Shown here: positions 1-9,694 of the stretch, piece after piece
Layout: every line of letters begins with the position of its first letter
How positions within the stretch are numbered: position 1 is the first letter of the stretch
DNA from: Achromobacter aegrifaciens
GTDB lineage: Bacteria > Pseudomonadota > Gammaproteobacteria > Burkholderiales > Burkholderiaceae_B
NCBI RefSeq assembly: GCF_902859735.1
Contig: NZ_CADIJY010000005.1
Coordinates: 372,001 to 436,000, forward strand
Direction of reading: 5' to 3'
Length of the DNA stretch: 64,000 nucleotides
The notes under the pieces: generated by a model
Told to the model about the DNA's origin: nothing
What the model saw: only the letters and a program-made list of their open reading frames with translations
Databases searched by the model: none
Translations under genes and position numbers: made by a program

Positions 1-1271
<1,271 letters not shown>

Positions 1272-1308
1272 TCGCGCTGGATCTCGACAGAGATCCTGGA
1301 CGCCATAG

Positions 1309-1338
1309 AAAAGGGGCTGCCTTGCGCAGCCCCTTTTT
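1309..1338. terminator. Bidirectional rho-independent terminator
   Basis: A perfect inverted repeat (AAGGGGCTGC / GCAGCCCCTT) with a short loop is flanked by T-rich sequence on the + strand and, read in reverse, by TTTTC on the minus strand. It sits between the convergent gyrB and LysR genes and can end both. Confidence 0.85.
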
Positions 1339-1377
1339 CATGCGCCAGTCCGGCGGGGCCCGGACAACGCAATCCTT

Positions 1378-2301
1378 CTACACCTGCACATCATTGGCCC
1401 AAGGCTCGGCCGTCAAGCGCTCGGCCAGATATTCAATGAACGCCTGCACCCGGGCCGGCCGGCGGCGGCCAGGCGGGGTGACGATGTGCAGGGCGATGGG
1501 ATCCACCTGCCAGTCGTCCATCACGGTCTCCAGCGCGCCCGATTGCAAATCCTTCCACGCCAGGAACTCGGGCTGCAGGGCCAGACCCATGCCCGCCTGC
1601 AGCGCCGGCGTCAGGGCTTCGGCGTTGTTCACGTTCAGGTGCACCGGCAGCGACTGCGAAAACTCGCCGTGCTTTTCATGGCGGAAGCGCCAGCTCGCGC
1701 CGTTGCGCGCATACATGTATTGCAACGCGGTGTGCTGTGCCAGGTCCTTTGGATGCTTGGGGCGTCCCGCGCGCTTGAAGTAGCTGGGCGCGCCCACCAG
1801 CAGGATGCGCACCGAGCAGAGCCGCCGCGCCAGCAGCGTCGAATCCACCAGATTGGAGATGCGCAGCGCCAGGTCGAAGCGTTCCGAGACCAGGTCGGCC
1901 TGCTTGTCGCTGAATTCGATTTCCAGGGCCACGTCGGGATTGGCCTGCATGAATGGCGGCAGCATCGGCGCCAGATGCGTGACCCCAAAGGACATGGGCG
2001 CGGACAGCCTGATCTTGCCGCGCAGGCTGCTCGACTTTTCCGTCACCTCGGATTCGACGGCCTCGCCTTCCTCCAATATGCGCGCTGCGCGTTCCAGCGC
2101 CGCGTAGCCGGATTCGGTCAAGGTCATGCTGCGGGAGGTGCGATGAAACAGCGTGGTCTTCATGCGCGCTTCCAGACGGCTGATGGTCTTGGAAACCGTG
2201 GCCTGCGCCAAGCCGAACTCGGCCGCCGCCTTGGCGAACGACCCTGTATCGGCGACCTTGGCGAAGATCGCCCAACCCTCTAAATCCGGCAGCTTGCTCA
2301 T
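1378..2301 (-). CDS. LysR-family transcriptional regulator
   Basis: This is a 307-residue DNA-binding regulator of normal family length. Residues about 5-65 form the winged helix-turn-helix (AKAAAEFGLAQATVSKTISRLE), followed by the LysR effector-binding region with the typical 'LRGKIRLSAP' linker. It belongs to the CrgA/DsdC-like group with 'RTSRSMTLTESG' after the helix-turn-helix. It is divergent from the YcaC-like hydrolase gene at 2618, and a T-N11-A dyad lies between them, so it probably controls that gene and perhaps the genes behind it. The effector is unknown. Confidence 0.9.
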   Translation of the reverse strand: MSKLPDLEGWAIFAKVADTGSFAKAAAEFGLAQATVSKTISRLEARMKTTLFHRTSRSMTLTESGYAALERAARILEEGEAVESEVTEKSSSLRGKIRLSAPMSFGVTHLAPMLPPFMQANPDVALEIEFSDKQADLVSERFDLALRISNLVDSTLLARRLCSVRILLVGAPSYFKRAGRPKHPKDLAQHTALQYMYARNGASWRFRHEKHGEFSQSLPVHLNVNNAEALTPALQAGMGLALQPEFLAWKDLQSGALETVMDDWQVDPIALHIVTPPGRRRPARVQAFIEYLAERLTAEPWANDVQV

Positions 2302-2617
2302 CTTGTGTTCTCGGGAAATGCCCGCGCCGATGATAGCCCCTGCCTATGGCATGGACAAGAATGGTGTTGAACGCAGTGCAGCAGAGACTGTCACGCCATG
2401 GTCATCATGCAAAAAATGGAAAGGATGGAATTCCATGCTGCGGGTTCTCAGGAAAGCGGCCTCTCCCTACTATGCATACACCGACAGACGAGATGCACGG
2501 GACCTTCCAGCGGCACCCCGCCATCGTCGCAACGGGGCAGACCGGGATGGTTTGCCAGCTACACCGAATTCTTTGCTGCCGCCCTATTTGATAGTTTTCC
2601 TTAAAGAGAGATCCGCC
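2302..2617. other. Divergent intergenic region
   Basis: These 316 bases separate the LysR start from the hydrolase start. The LysR-type dyad at 2333-2347 is the only clear signal. A purine-rich ribosome-binding site (AAAGAGAG) precedes the ATG at 2618. Short open frames here have no recognisable content, and I see no gene. Confidence 0.6.
2333..2347. promoter_or_regulatory. Candidate LysR operator (T-N11-A)
   Basis: ATAG-N7-CTAT is an imperfect palindrome containing T(2334)-N11-A(2346), the classic LysR recognition geometry. It lies 32 bases upstream of the LysR start codon, in the region shared with the divergent hydrolase gene, as expected for an autoregulatory and activating site. Confidence 0.5.
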
Positions 2618-3304
2618 ATGTCCGCCAACAAATACCTCGAAGTCCTGACCCCGCAGAACAGCCAGATCATCTTCATCGACCAGCAGCCGCAGATGGCCTT
2701 CGGCGTGCAATCCATCGACCGCCAGACCCTGAAGAACAACGTGGTGGGCCTGGCCAAGGCCGCACGCGCCTTCAATATCCCCACCACCATCACCACCGTC
2801 GAAACCGACAGCTTCTCCGGCAATACCTACCCCGAACTGCTGGCTGTGTTCCCCGAGAACAAGATCCTGGAGCGCACCTCCATGAATTCCTGGGACGACC
2901 AGAACGTGCGCGACGCGCTGGCCGCCAATGGCCGCAAGAAGGTCATCGTCGCCGGCCTGTGGACCGAGGTCTGCAACACCACCTTCGCGCTATGCGCCAT
3001 GCTGGAAGGCGAGTACGAAATCTACATGGTGGCTGATGCTTCGGGCGGCACCTCGGTGGACGCGCACAAGTACGCCATGGACCGCATGGTGCAGGCCGGC
3101 GCCGTGCCGATGACCTGGTTGCAGGTGATGCTGGAATGGCAGCGCGACTGGGCCCGCAAGGAAACCTATGACGCCGTCACTGGCATCGTCAAGGAACACT
3201 CCGGCGCCTACGGCATGGGCATCGACTACGCCGTCACCCACGTGCACAAGCTGGCAGAGCGCGTGCAGCACGGCGAACGCATCGGCCCCAACCCCGCCAA
3301 GTAA
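2618..3304 (+). CDS. Isochorismatase-superfamily cysteine hydrolase, YcaC-like
   Basis: This 228-residue cytoplasmic cysteine hydrolase resembles E. coli YcaC, whose substrate is unknown. The catalytic Asp lies in 'IIFIDQQP' (D21) and the nucleophile in 'WTEVCNT' (C119), matching the spacing known for YcaC. The start is set at 2618 because AAAGAGAG precedes it by a normal distance. A longer open frame reaching to 2153 has no domain content upstream. The gene is divergent from LysR and followed by the MFS/pirin/amidohydrolase genes in the same direction. A hairpin after its stop suggests that it can also end as its own transcript. Confidence 0.88.
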   Translation: MSANKYLEVLTPQNSQIIFIDQQPQMAFGVQSIDRQTLKNNVVGLAKAARAFNIPTTITTVETDSFSGNTYPELLAVFPENKILERTSMNSWDDQNVRDALAANGRKKVIVAGLWTEVCNTTFALCAMLEGEYEIYMVADASGGTSVDAHKYAMDRMVQAGAVPMTWLQVMLEWQRDWARKETYDAVTGIVKEHSGAYGMGIDYAVTHVHKLAERVQHGERIGPNPAK

Positions 3305-3311
3305 ACCGCAA

Positions 3312-3346
3312 GCCGGATCGTCCAGACAGCGTCTGGCCGGTCCGGC
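3312..3346 (+). terminator. Terminator-like hairpin after the YcaC-like gene
   Basis: Nested arms GCCGGA/TCCGGC and CCAGAC/GTCTGG form a stable stem followed by GCCTTGTCTTT. The T content is modest, so it may be a partial terminator. An 11-base direct repeat (TGAACACGGCG at 3357 and 3371) follows. Confidence 0.4.
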
Positions 3347-3434
3347 GCCTTGTCTTTGAACACGGCGTTTTGAACACGGCGGGCGGCGGGACTTGCGGGT
3401 CCGAATGCCGCCTGGCGCGATCCAGGAGAGTCCC

Positions 3435-5027
3435 ATGCCAGACCAGAAGAATCCCGCCGCGCGCGGCACTTTCGCGCCCTTGCGCCAGTCCGTATTCGCC
3501 GTGCTGTGGGCCGCGACCGTGCTGGGCAACGTGGGCAGCTTCATGCGGGACGTGGCCAGTTCCTGGCTGGTGACCGATCTGTCGGCCAGCCCGGCCGCGG
3601 TGGCGCTGATCCAGACTGCTGCGACCCTGCCCATCTTCCTGCTGGCGATTCCCGCCGGCGTGCTGTCCGACATCCTGGACCGGCGCCGCTTCCTGATCTT
3701 CGTGCAGCTGCTGCTGGCCTCTGTCAGCGGCACGCTGCTGCTCCTGTCGCATTTCGGCGCGCTGACGGTCGATTACCTGATTGCCCTGACCTTCGTCGGC
3801 GGCATCGGCGCGGCCTTGATGGGGCCGACCTGGCAATCCATCGTCCCGGAACTCGTGCCGCGCGAAGAGCTCAAGGGCGCGGTGGCGCTGAACTCGCTGG
3901 GCATCAATATCGCGCGCGCCATCGGTCCGGCGGCGGGCGGCCTGATCCTCGCCAGCTTCGGCGCGGCGGTCACCTACGGGCTGGACGTGCTGAGCTACGT
4001 GTTCGTCATTGCCGCACTGCTGTGGTGGAAGCGTCCCGCGGCCGTCGATAGCGCGCTGTCGGAGAACTTCTTCGGCGCGTTCCGCGCCGGCCTGCGCTAC
4101 ACGCGGGCCAGCAAGGAGCTGCACCGCGTGCTGCTGCGCGCCGCCGTCTTCTTCCTGTTCGCCAGCGCGGTGTGGGCCTTGCTGCCGCTGGTGGCGCGGC
4201 AGATGCTGGGCGGCTCCTCGGGCTTTTACGGCGTGTTGCTGGGCGCGGTGGGCGCAGGAGCCATCATCGGCGCTCTGTTGCTGCCCAGGCTGGGCGCCCG
4301 CCTGAATGCCGACGGGCTGGTGCTGCTGGCGTCGGTGGCCAGCGCGGCGGTCATGGCCGTGCTGGTGTTCGCGCCGCCGCAATGGCTGGCCGTGCTGATG
4401 CTGGTAGTGCTGGGCATGGGCTGGATCACCGCGCTCACCACGTTCAATGGCGTGGCCCAGGCCGTGCTGCCCAATTGGGTGCGCGGCCGCGGGCTGGCGG
4501 TGTACCTGATGGTCTTCAACGGCGCGATGGCCGCTGGCAGCCTGGGCTGGGGCCTGGTGGCGCGCGAGATCGGCGTGCCCTATGCACTGGCAGTCAGCGC
4601 TGCCGGGCTGGTCGCGGTTGCGCTGTTGTTTCACCGCGCCAGCCTGCCGGTCGGCGAGGCGGATCTGCAGGCGTCGAATCACTGGCCGGAGCCGCTGCTT
4701 GCTGAACCTGTGGCCCACGATCGCGGTCCGGTGCTGGTGCAGGTGGAGTACCGCATCCGCCAGGAAGACCGCCCTGCCTTTCTGGATGCGATGCAACGCC
4801 TGTCGCAAGAGCGACTGCGCGACGGCGCCTATGCCTGGGGCGTGGTCGAGCACACCAATGACCCGCAGCGGGTGGTCGAATGGTTCTTCGTCGAATCCTG
4901 GGCCGAACATCTGCGCCAGCATCACCGGGTGTCGCATGCCGATGCCGATCTGCAAGCGGAAGCGCTGCGCTTTCACATGGGGCCGGACAAGCCCGAAGTG
5001 CATCACTTCCTGGCCTTGAAGCGCTGA
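3435..5027 (+). CDS. MFS_3 (EntS-like) exporter with C-terminal ABM-like domain
   Basis: This 530-residue inner-membrane permease has about 12 hydrophobic segments in residues 15-410. They match the MFS_3/DUF894 group that includes the enterobactin exporter EntS. After the last helix, residues about 425-530 form a soluble segment ('VLVQVEYRIRQEDRPAFLDAM ... WGVVEH') resembling antibiotic-biosynthesis-monooxygenase (ABM) ferredoxin-like folds. Some MFS_3 proteins are known to carry such a tail. The start is taken at the ATG after AGGAGAG; 14 upstream in-frame residues look non-coding. The pirin gene follows 81 bases later. The substrate cannot be read from sequence, but context suggests an aromatic or quinone-like metabolite. 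Confidence 0.85.
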   Translation: MPDQKNPAARGTFAPLRQSVFAVLWAATVLGNVGSFMRDVASSWLVTDLSASPAAVALIQTAATLPIFLLAIPAGVLSDILDRRRFLIFVQLLLASVSGTLLLLSHFGALTVDYLIALTFVGGIGAALMGPTWQSIVPELVPREELKGAVALNSLGINIARAIGPAAGGLILASFGAAVTYGLDVLSYVFVIAALLWWKRPAAVDSALSENFFGAFRAGLRYTRASKELHRVLLRAAVFFLFASAVWALLPLVARQMLGGSSGFYGVLLGAVGAGAIIGALLLPRLGARLNADGLVLLASVASAAVMAVLVFAPPQWLAVLMLVVLGMGWITALTTFNGVAQAVLPNWVRGRGLAVYLMVFNGAMAAGSLGWGLVAREIGVPYALAVSAAGLVAVALLFHRASLPVGEADLQASNHWPEPLLAEPVAHDRGPVLVQVEYRIRQEDRPAFLDAMQRLSQERLRDGAYAWGVVEHTNDPQRVVEWFFVESWAEHLRQHHRVSHADADLQAEALRFHMGPDKPEVHHFLALKR

Positions 5028-5108
5028 CGGGCAGCATCGGGAACACGTCCATGAACCACATGAAGCATGCCGCCATGATCGGCGATAACCCGGCGACGGA
5101 GGCGCACC

Positions 5109-5813
5109 ATGATTGAGCGCCGTCCGCTTGCGAGCCTGGGCCACGAACGCCGCGGCTGGCTCGATGCCAAGCACCACTTTTCCTTCGCGGCCTACCAGGA
5201 CCCCGCACGCATGAACTGGGGCGCGCTGCGCGCTTGGAACGACGAAACCATCGCACCGGGCGCGGGCTTTCCGCCTTCGCTGCATGCTGACGTGGAAATC
5301 ATCACCTGCGTGCGGGAAGGCGCGCTCACCCATGAAGACGATCTGGGCAATCGCGGCCGCACCAGCGCTGGCGAGGTGCAGGTCGTGAGCGCAGGCAGTG
5401 GCGTGACGCATGCCGAATTCAATATGGAAGGCGGTCCGGCGCATGTGTTCCAGATCTGGATCGAACCCGACCGCCGCGGCGCGCCGCCCAGCTGGGGCCG
5501 GAAGTCCTTTACCCGCGAAGCCTGCAAGGGCCAGTTCATCACGCTTGCCAGCGGTATCGACGGCGATGAAGACGCGCTGCCCATCCGCAGCGACGCGCGC
5601 GTGCTTGCGGTGGCGCTCAAAGCAGGCGAAGCCGCCACCTACCGCTTCGCGCGCGGCCGCCGCCGCGGCTATCTGGTCGCCTCCAAGGGCAGATTGCAAG
5701 TCAACGGGGTGGAGATCGGCTCAGGCGACGGCGCCGCCATCCGGGACGAAACCGATGTGCGCCTTATGGCCCTGGACGACGCCGAAGTGCTCCTGGCCGA
5801 TACGCACGCATGA
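5109..5813 (+). CDS. Pirin-family protein (YhhW/YhaK-like)
   Basis: This 234-residue cupin belongs to the pirin family, which includes iron-binding nuclear pirin and bacterial quercetinases. The second conserved metal segment 'VTHAEFN' supplies H101 and E103 at the canonical positions. In the first segment, 'FPPSLHADVEI', the usual first His at position 57 is Ser while H59 is kept, so one of four metal ligands seems to be missing. GGAGG precedes the ATG. The gene lies inside a same-strand run: MFS, pirin, XapX, amidohydrolase, DoxX. It may be a redox or metal sensor or a degenerate dioxygenase. The family is certain, the activity is not. Confidence 0.9.
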   Translation: MIERRPLASLGHERRGWLDAKHHFSFAAYQDPARMNWGALRAWNDETIAPGAGFPPSLHADVEIITCVREGALTHEDDLGNRGRTSAGEVQVVSAGSGVTHAEFNMEGGPAHVFQIWIEPDRRGAPPSWGRKSFTREACKGQFITLASGIDGDEDALPIRSDARVLAVALKAGEAATYRFARGRRRGYLVASKGRLQVNGVEIGSGDGAAIRDETDVRLMALDDAEVLLADTHA

Positions 5814-5852
5814 GCGCCGTGCTCATAACCCCTACACAACGCGAGGACGCAC

Positions 5853-6116
5853 ATGAAGATCTATCTGCTTTCCCTGGGCGCCGGACTGCTGGTCGGCGTG
5901 GTCTACAGCCTTTTGCAGGTCCGCTCGCCCGCCCCGCCGCTGGTGGCGCTGATCGGCCTGCTGGGCATATTGGTCGGTGAACAGGTCATTCCGGTGGGCA
6001 GGCAACTGCTGAACGGTACCGCCTTTGTCGCCGCCTGCGACAAGGAAAAAGCCGTCAGCCACGTGCTCGGGCAATTGCCCGGCCGCCATCAGGCCCAAGA
6101 CAAGGAACACGGCTGA
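5853..6116 (+). CDS. XapX-domain small membrane protein
   Basis: This 87-residue protein has two hydrophobic segments (residues 2-20 and 28-48). The motif 'LSLGAGLLVGVVYSLLQVRSPAPP' in the translation marks the XapX/DUF1427 family, and 'ALIGLLGILVGEQ' follows. The family's function is unknown; the name comes from a gene near xanthosine-phosphorylase loci. It lies 39 bases after pirin and 28 bases before the amidohydrolase, so it is probably co-transcribed. A charged 35-residue tail follows the second helix. Confidence 0.82.
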   Translation: MKIYLLSLGAGLLVGVVYSLLQVRSPAPPLVALIGLLGILVGEQVIPVGRQLLNGTAFVAACDKEKAVSHVLGQLPGRHQAQDKEHG

Positions 6117-6144
6117 GCCGGTTCCCGCATCCAGGAGATATTGC

Positions 6145-8130
6145 ATGCCTACCCGCCGCGACCTTATCGGTGTAGCTTCCGCCCTGGCGCTCAACGGTAT
6201 GTTGGGACGCCCCGCCATCGCCAGTTCCAAAGGAGACCCCAACATGTCCAACGCCACGCCGGACGTCATTTTCCACAATGGCCGCATCACCACGCTGGAC
6301 CGCAGCAAGCCACAGGCCAGCGCCGTCGCGATCAAGAACGGCCGTTTCGTGGCTGTTGGTTCCGATGCCGAAGTCATGGCGCTGGCAGGCGCCGGCACGC
6401 GGGTCGTCGACCTGAAGCGCCGCGCGGCCTTGCCTGGCCTGTTCGACAATCACACCCACGTGGTGCGTGGCGGCCTGAACTACAACATGGAGCTGCGCTG
6501 GGACGGCGTGCGCTCGCTGGCCGACGCCATGGCCATGTTGAAGCGCCAGGTCGCGATCACGCCCGCGCCGCAATGGGTGCGCGTGGTGGGCGGCTTCACC
6601 GAGCATCAGTTCGCCGAGAAGCGCCTGCCCACGATCGAAGAGATCAACGCCATCGCGCCCGACACTCCGGTGTTCATCCTGCACCTGTATGACCGCGCGC
6701 TGCTCAACGGCGCTGCGCTGCGCGCGGTGGGCTATACCAAGACCACGCCCAATCCGCCGGGCGGCGAGATCATGCGCGATGGCCAGGGCAATCCCACGGG
6801 GCTGCTGCTGGCCAAACCCAACGCGACCATCCTGTACGCCACGCTGGCCAAGGGTCCCAAGCTGCCCTTCGACTACCAGGTCAACTCCACGCGCCACTTC
6901 ATGCGCGAGCTGAACCGGCTGGGCGTGACCGGCGTGATCGATGCGGGCGGCGGCTTCCAGAACTATCCGGACGACTACGCCGTGATCCAGAAGCTGGCCG
7001 ACGAGAATCAGATGACGGTGCGTTTGGCCTATAACCTCTTCACGCAAAAGCCCAAGCAGGAAAAGGAGGACTTTCTTAACTGGACGTCGAGCGTGAAGTA
7101 CAAGCAGGGCAGCGACTACTTCCGCCACAACGGCGCGGGCGAAATGCTGGTGTTCTCGGCAGCCGACTTCGAGGACTTTCGCGTCGAGCGTCCGGACATG
7201 CCGCCCGAGATGGAAGGCGAACTGGAAGAGGTCGTGCGCGTGCTGGTGCAGAACAAGTGGCCATGGCGCTTGCACGCCACCTACGACGAGACCATCTCGC
7301 GCGCGCTGGACGTGTTCGAGAAAGTGCATCGCGATACGCCGCTGACCGGGCTGAACTGGTTCTTCGACCACGCCGAAACCATCTCCGACAAATCGATCGA
7401 CCGCATCGCGGCGCTGGGTGGCGGCATTGCCGTGCAGCACCGCATGGCCTACCAGGGCGAGTATTTCATCGAACGCTACGGCGCAAAGGCCGCCGAAGCC
7501 ACGCCGCCTGTCGCCAAGATCCTGCAGCGCGGCGTGAAGGTCTCGGCCGGCACCGATGCGACCCGCGTCGCGTCCTATAACCCCTGGGTGTCCTTGTCCT
7601 GGATGGTCACCGGCAAGACCGTGGGCGGCACCCGCCTCTACCCTGCGCGCAACTGCCTGGACCGCGAGACCGCGCTGCGCATGTGGACCGAGAACGTGGC
7701 CTGGTTCTCCAACGAGGAAGGCAAGCGCGGCCGCATCGAACCCGGCCAGCTGGCCGACTTCATCGTGCCGGACAAGGACTACTTCAGCTGCACCGAGGAC
7801 GAGATCTCCTTCCTGACCTCGGACCTGACCGTGGTGGGCGGGCGCGTGGTCTACGGCGCGGGAGAGTTCGCGCCGCTGGACGACAACCCGCTGCCGCCCG
7901 CCATGCCCGACTGGTCGCCTACCCGGCTGTTCGGCGGCTATGGCGCCTGGGGCGATCCTGACGGCGCCGGCCGTAATTCGCTGGGCTACCGCAACATGGC
8001 GGCCTGCGCGTGCGCCAGCTCTTGCGGCCTGCATGGACACGACCATGCCCGCGCATGGGCATCCAATGCGCCCAGCTCCGATCTGCAGGGCTTCTTCGGC
8101 GCGCTGGGCTGCTCCTGCTGGGCTGTCTGA
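6145..8130 (+). CDS. YtcJ-like amidohydrolase with putative Tat leader and Cys/His-rich tail
   Basis: This 661-residue metal-dependent hydrolase has an amidohydrolase_3 (YtcJ) fold. It shows the HxH metal motif DNHTHVV (H103, H105), a 'FDHAET' segment and the catalytic 'GTDATR' (D471). The N-terminus 'PTRRDLIGVASALALNG' resembles a twin-arginine signal. A second ATG at 6244 follows a strong AAAGGAGA site and would give a cytoplasmic 628-residue form. The last 50 residues contain CACASSC, HGHDH and GCSCW, an unusual metal-binding-looking tail. AGGAGA also precedes the first ATG. DoxX follows 11 bases on. The substrate is unknown; N-acyl or amide bonds are typical for the family. Confidence 0.85.
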   Translation: MPTRRDLIGVASALALNGMLGRPAIASSKGDPNMSNATPDVIFHNGRITTLDRSKPQASAVAIKNGRFVAVGSDAEVMALAGAGTRVVDLKRRAALPGLFDNHTHVVRGGLNYNMELRWDGVRSLADAMAMLKRQVAITPAPQWVRVVGGFTEHQFAEKRLPTIEEINAIAPDTPVFILHLYDRALLNGAALRAVGYTKTTPNPPGGEIMRDGQGNPTGLLLAKPNATILYATLAKGPKLPFDYQVNSTRHFMRELNRLGVTGVIDAGGGFQNYPDDYAVIQKLADENQMTVRLAYNLFTQKPKQEKEDFLNWTSSVKYKQGSDYFRHNGAGEMLVFSAADFEDFRVERPDMPPEMEGELEEVVRVLVQNKWPWRLHATYDETISRALDVFEKVHRDTPLTGLNWFFDHAETISDKSIDRIAALGGGIAVQHRMAYQGEYFIERYGAKAAEATPPVAKILQRGVKVSAGTDATRVASYNPWVSLSWMVTGKTVGGTRLYPARNCLDRETALRMWTENVAWFSNEEGKRGRIEPGQLADFIVPDKDYFSCTEDEISFLTSDLTVVGGRVVYGAGEFAPLDDNPLPPAMPDWSPTRLFGGYGAWGDPDGAGRNSLGYRNMAACACASSCGLHGHDHARAWASNAPSSDLQGFFGALGCSCWAV

Positions 8131-8141
8131 GGAGGTTGGCC

Positions 8142-8609
8142 ATGAACGCTGCTTTCCAATGGGAACGTCGGCTGGCCGGCTTGGCCCGCCCGCTGTTCGG
8201 CGCCTCGGCGCTGCGGTTCCTGGCCTATCTGGGGCTATGCGCCGCCTACCTGCAGGGCGGGCTGGTGAAGCTCTTCGATTTTCCGGGGGCGCTGCGCGAA
8301 ATGGCGCATTTCGGGCTGTCGCCTGAGCCCTTGTTCGCGGTGCTGGTGATTGCGTTGGAACTGGTCGCTTCGCTCATGATCCTGACGGGCCGGTTGCGAT
8401 GGCTGGGTGCGCTGGCACTGGCCGCCTTCACGCTGGTGGCGACCGGGATCGCGCTGAGATTCTGGGAGATGCCGGTGGGGCAGGAACGCTTCATGGCGGC
8501 CAACTCGTTCTTTGAACACCTGGGGTTGGCCGGCGGGTTGTTGCTGGTGGCGTGGCTGGATTTGCGGGAATCGAAGCCCGCCAGCGCCCGGAGCCTGAGC
8601 GGCTGCTAA
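8142..8609 (+). CDS. DoxX-family membrane protein
   Basis: This 155-residue integral membrane protein has four hydrophobic segments and the DoxX pattern ('LRFLAYLGLCAAYLQGGLVKLFDF', 'LELVASLMILTG'). DoxX proteins are membrane partners in thiosulfate:quinone oxidoreductase or redox-stress complexes. The start follows GAGGAGG at 8129, which overlaps the stop of the amidohydrolase, so translation is probably coupled. The 3' end overlaps the convergent LysR gene by 4 bases. It may link the upstream oxidative or hydrolytic module to membrane quinones, which is an inference. Confidence 0.82.
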   Translation: MNAAFQWERRLAGLARPLFGASALRFLAYLGLCAAYLQGGLVKLFDFPGALREMAHFGLSPEPLFAVLVIALELVASLMILTGRLRWLGALALAAFTLVATGIALRFWEMPVGQERFMAANSFFEHLGLAGGLLLVAWLDLRESKPASARSLSGC

Positions 8610-9529
8610 GCGGCGGCCGCCGCATCCGGCGGCGTGCCGCAAACCTGCTTGATCGTCTGCCTTAGCCAGCGGTGGGCGGGGTCGCTGTCCAGTCGCGGCG
8701 GCCAGGCCTGCACCACGGTGACCGGGCGCATGGGCACCGGCACCTCGAAGGCGCTCAGCTTCAGGCCCAGGCGTTCGACGCCGGGCATCAGGTTCTGGGG
8801 CATGGACGGCAGCACCAGGTCGGAATCGGCCAGCGCGAAGATCGCGGCGTGGAAGGTGGGCGTGATCAGCGTGACGTGGCGCGCCAGTCCCAGTTCTTCC
8901 AGGGTGTCGTCTATTGGTCCGTGCGCACGTCCCCGGCGCGAGACGCTGACGTGGTCGTAGGCGCAGAAGCGCCGCGGGGTGATGGGCGCCTTGAAGATCG
9001 GGTGTTCCTTGCGTGCCAGTCCGCAGAAGGCGGTGGTGAACAGGGTCTGCACCTTGATGTCGGCGCCGAACTTCTGGGAAGAACCGATATAGAGGTCGGC
9101 ATCGCCGCTGAGCGCGTCGGCGTCGTGATTGCCTTCGGAGACGAAGCGCAGCACGGCGCGGGGCGCGTAGCGGCGCAGGTGTTCGCGCAGCCGGCCGCCG
9201 TAGCCGCCCACGAACACATCGTTGGCGCGCAAGGTAAAGACGCGCGTCAGGGTCGCCAGATTGACGTCCTCGCCGAAGGCCGTGAAGACGGCCTGCGCCT
9301 GTTCGATCACATGGCGCACCTGCGCGTGCAGGGCCAGCGCCCGAGGCGTGGGCGCGAGGCCGCGGCCGGAGCGTACCAGCACGGGGTCGCCGACGGCTTC
9401 GCGGATGCGCGCCAGGCTGCGGCTCATGGCGGGAGTGCTCAGGTTCAGCCGGCGCGCCGCGCCGACGACGCTGCCTTCCTGGATCAGAACGTCCAGGGTC
9501 AATAGCAGATTCAGGTCTAGCGGTTTCAT
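8606..9529 (-). CDS. LysR-family regulator (NodD/LinR-like)
   Basis: This 307-residue regulator has its N-terminal helix-turn-helix at residues 1-65 ('LNLLLTLDVLIQEGSVVGAARRLNLSTPAMSRSLARIREAVGDPVLVRSG'), which is typical of the NodD/PcpR subgroup. The start at MKPLDLN is chosen because it fits family N-termini; a much longer upstream frame has no coding character. The gene is divergent from the VOC gene at 9695 and convergent with DoxX, so it may regulate either side. Confidence 0.88.
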   Translation of the reverse strand: MKPLDLNLLLTLDVLIQEGSVVGAARRLNLSTPAMSRSLARIREAVGDPVLVRSGRGLAPTPRALALHAQVRHVIEQAQAVFTAFGEDVNLATLTRVFTLRANDVFVGGYGGRLREHLRRYAPRAVLRFVSEGNHDADALSGDADLYIGSSQKFGADIKVQTLFTTAFCGLARKEHPIFKAPITPRRFCAYDHVSVSRRGRAHGPIDDTLEELGLARHVTLITPTFHAAIFALADSDLVLPSMPQNLMPGVERLGLKLSAFEVPVPMRPVTVVQAWPPRLDSDPAHRWLRQTIKQVCGTPPDAAAAA

Positions 9530-9694
9530 GTGACCAAGCATAGCGCGGCGGGCAAACCGGGCGGGCGTTTCAGGGTTGCGTCTGCTGCACTTCTGGATTG
9601 CGCCAGACGGCATTCCCCGGCATCCCGTCCGGGACCAACATTCGAGCCGTGGCCGCGCGTGGGCGCAGGCCGTATGAGAAACGAGGAGAGACAA

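Noticed and set aside
5051-5116. 21-residue open frame overlapping the pirin start
   Set aside because: No ribosome-binding site of its own and no similarity; a translational leader is possible but unsupported.
3234-5699. Very long open frame (over 800 codons) on the minus strand
   Set aside because: It lies antisense to the MFS and pirin genes, has low-complexity H/Q/R/G-rich translation and no motif; it is a GC-rich shadow.
6055-8046. Long minus-strand open frame opposite the amidohydrolase
   Set aside because: Antisense shadow with His/Val/Gly-rich translation, no start signal and no family features.
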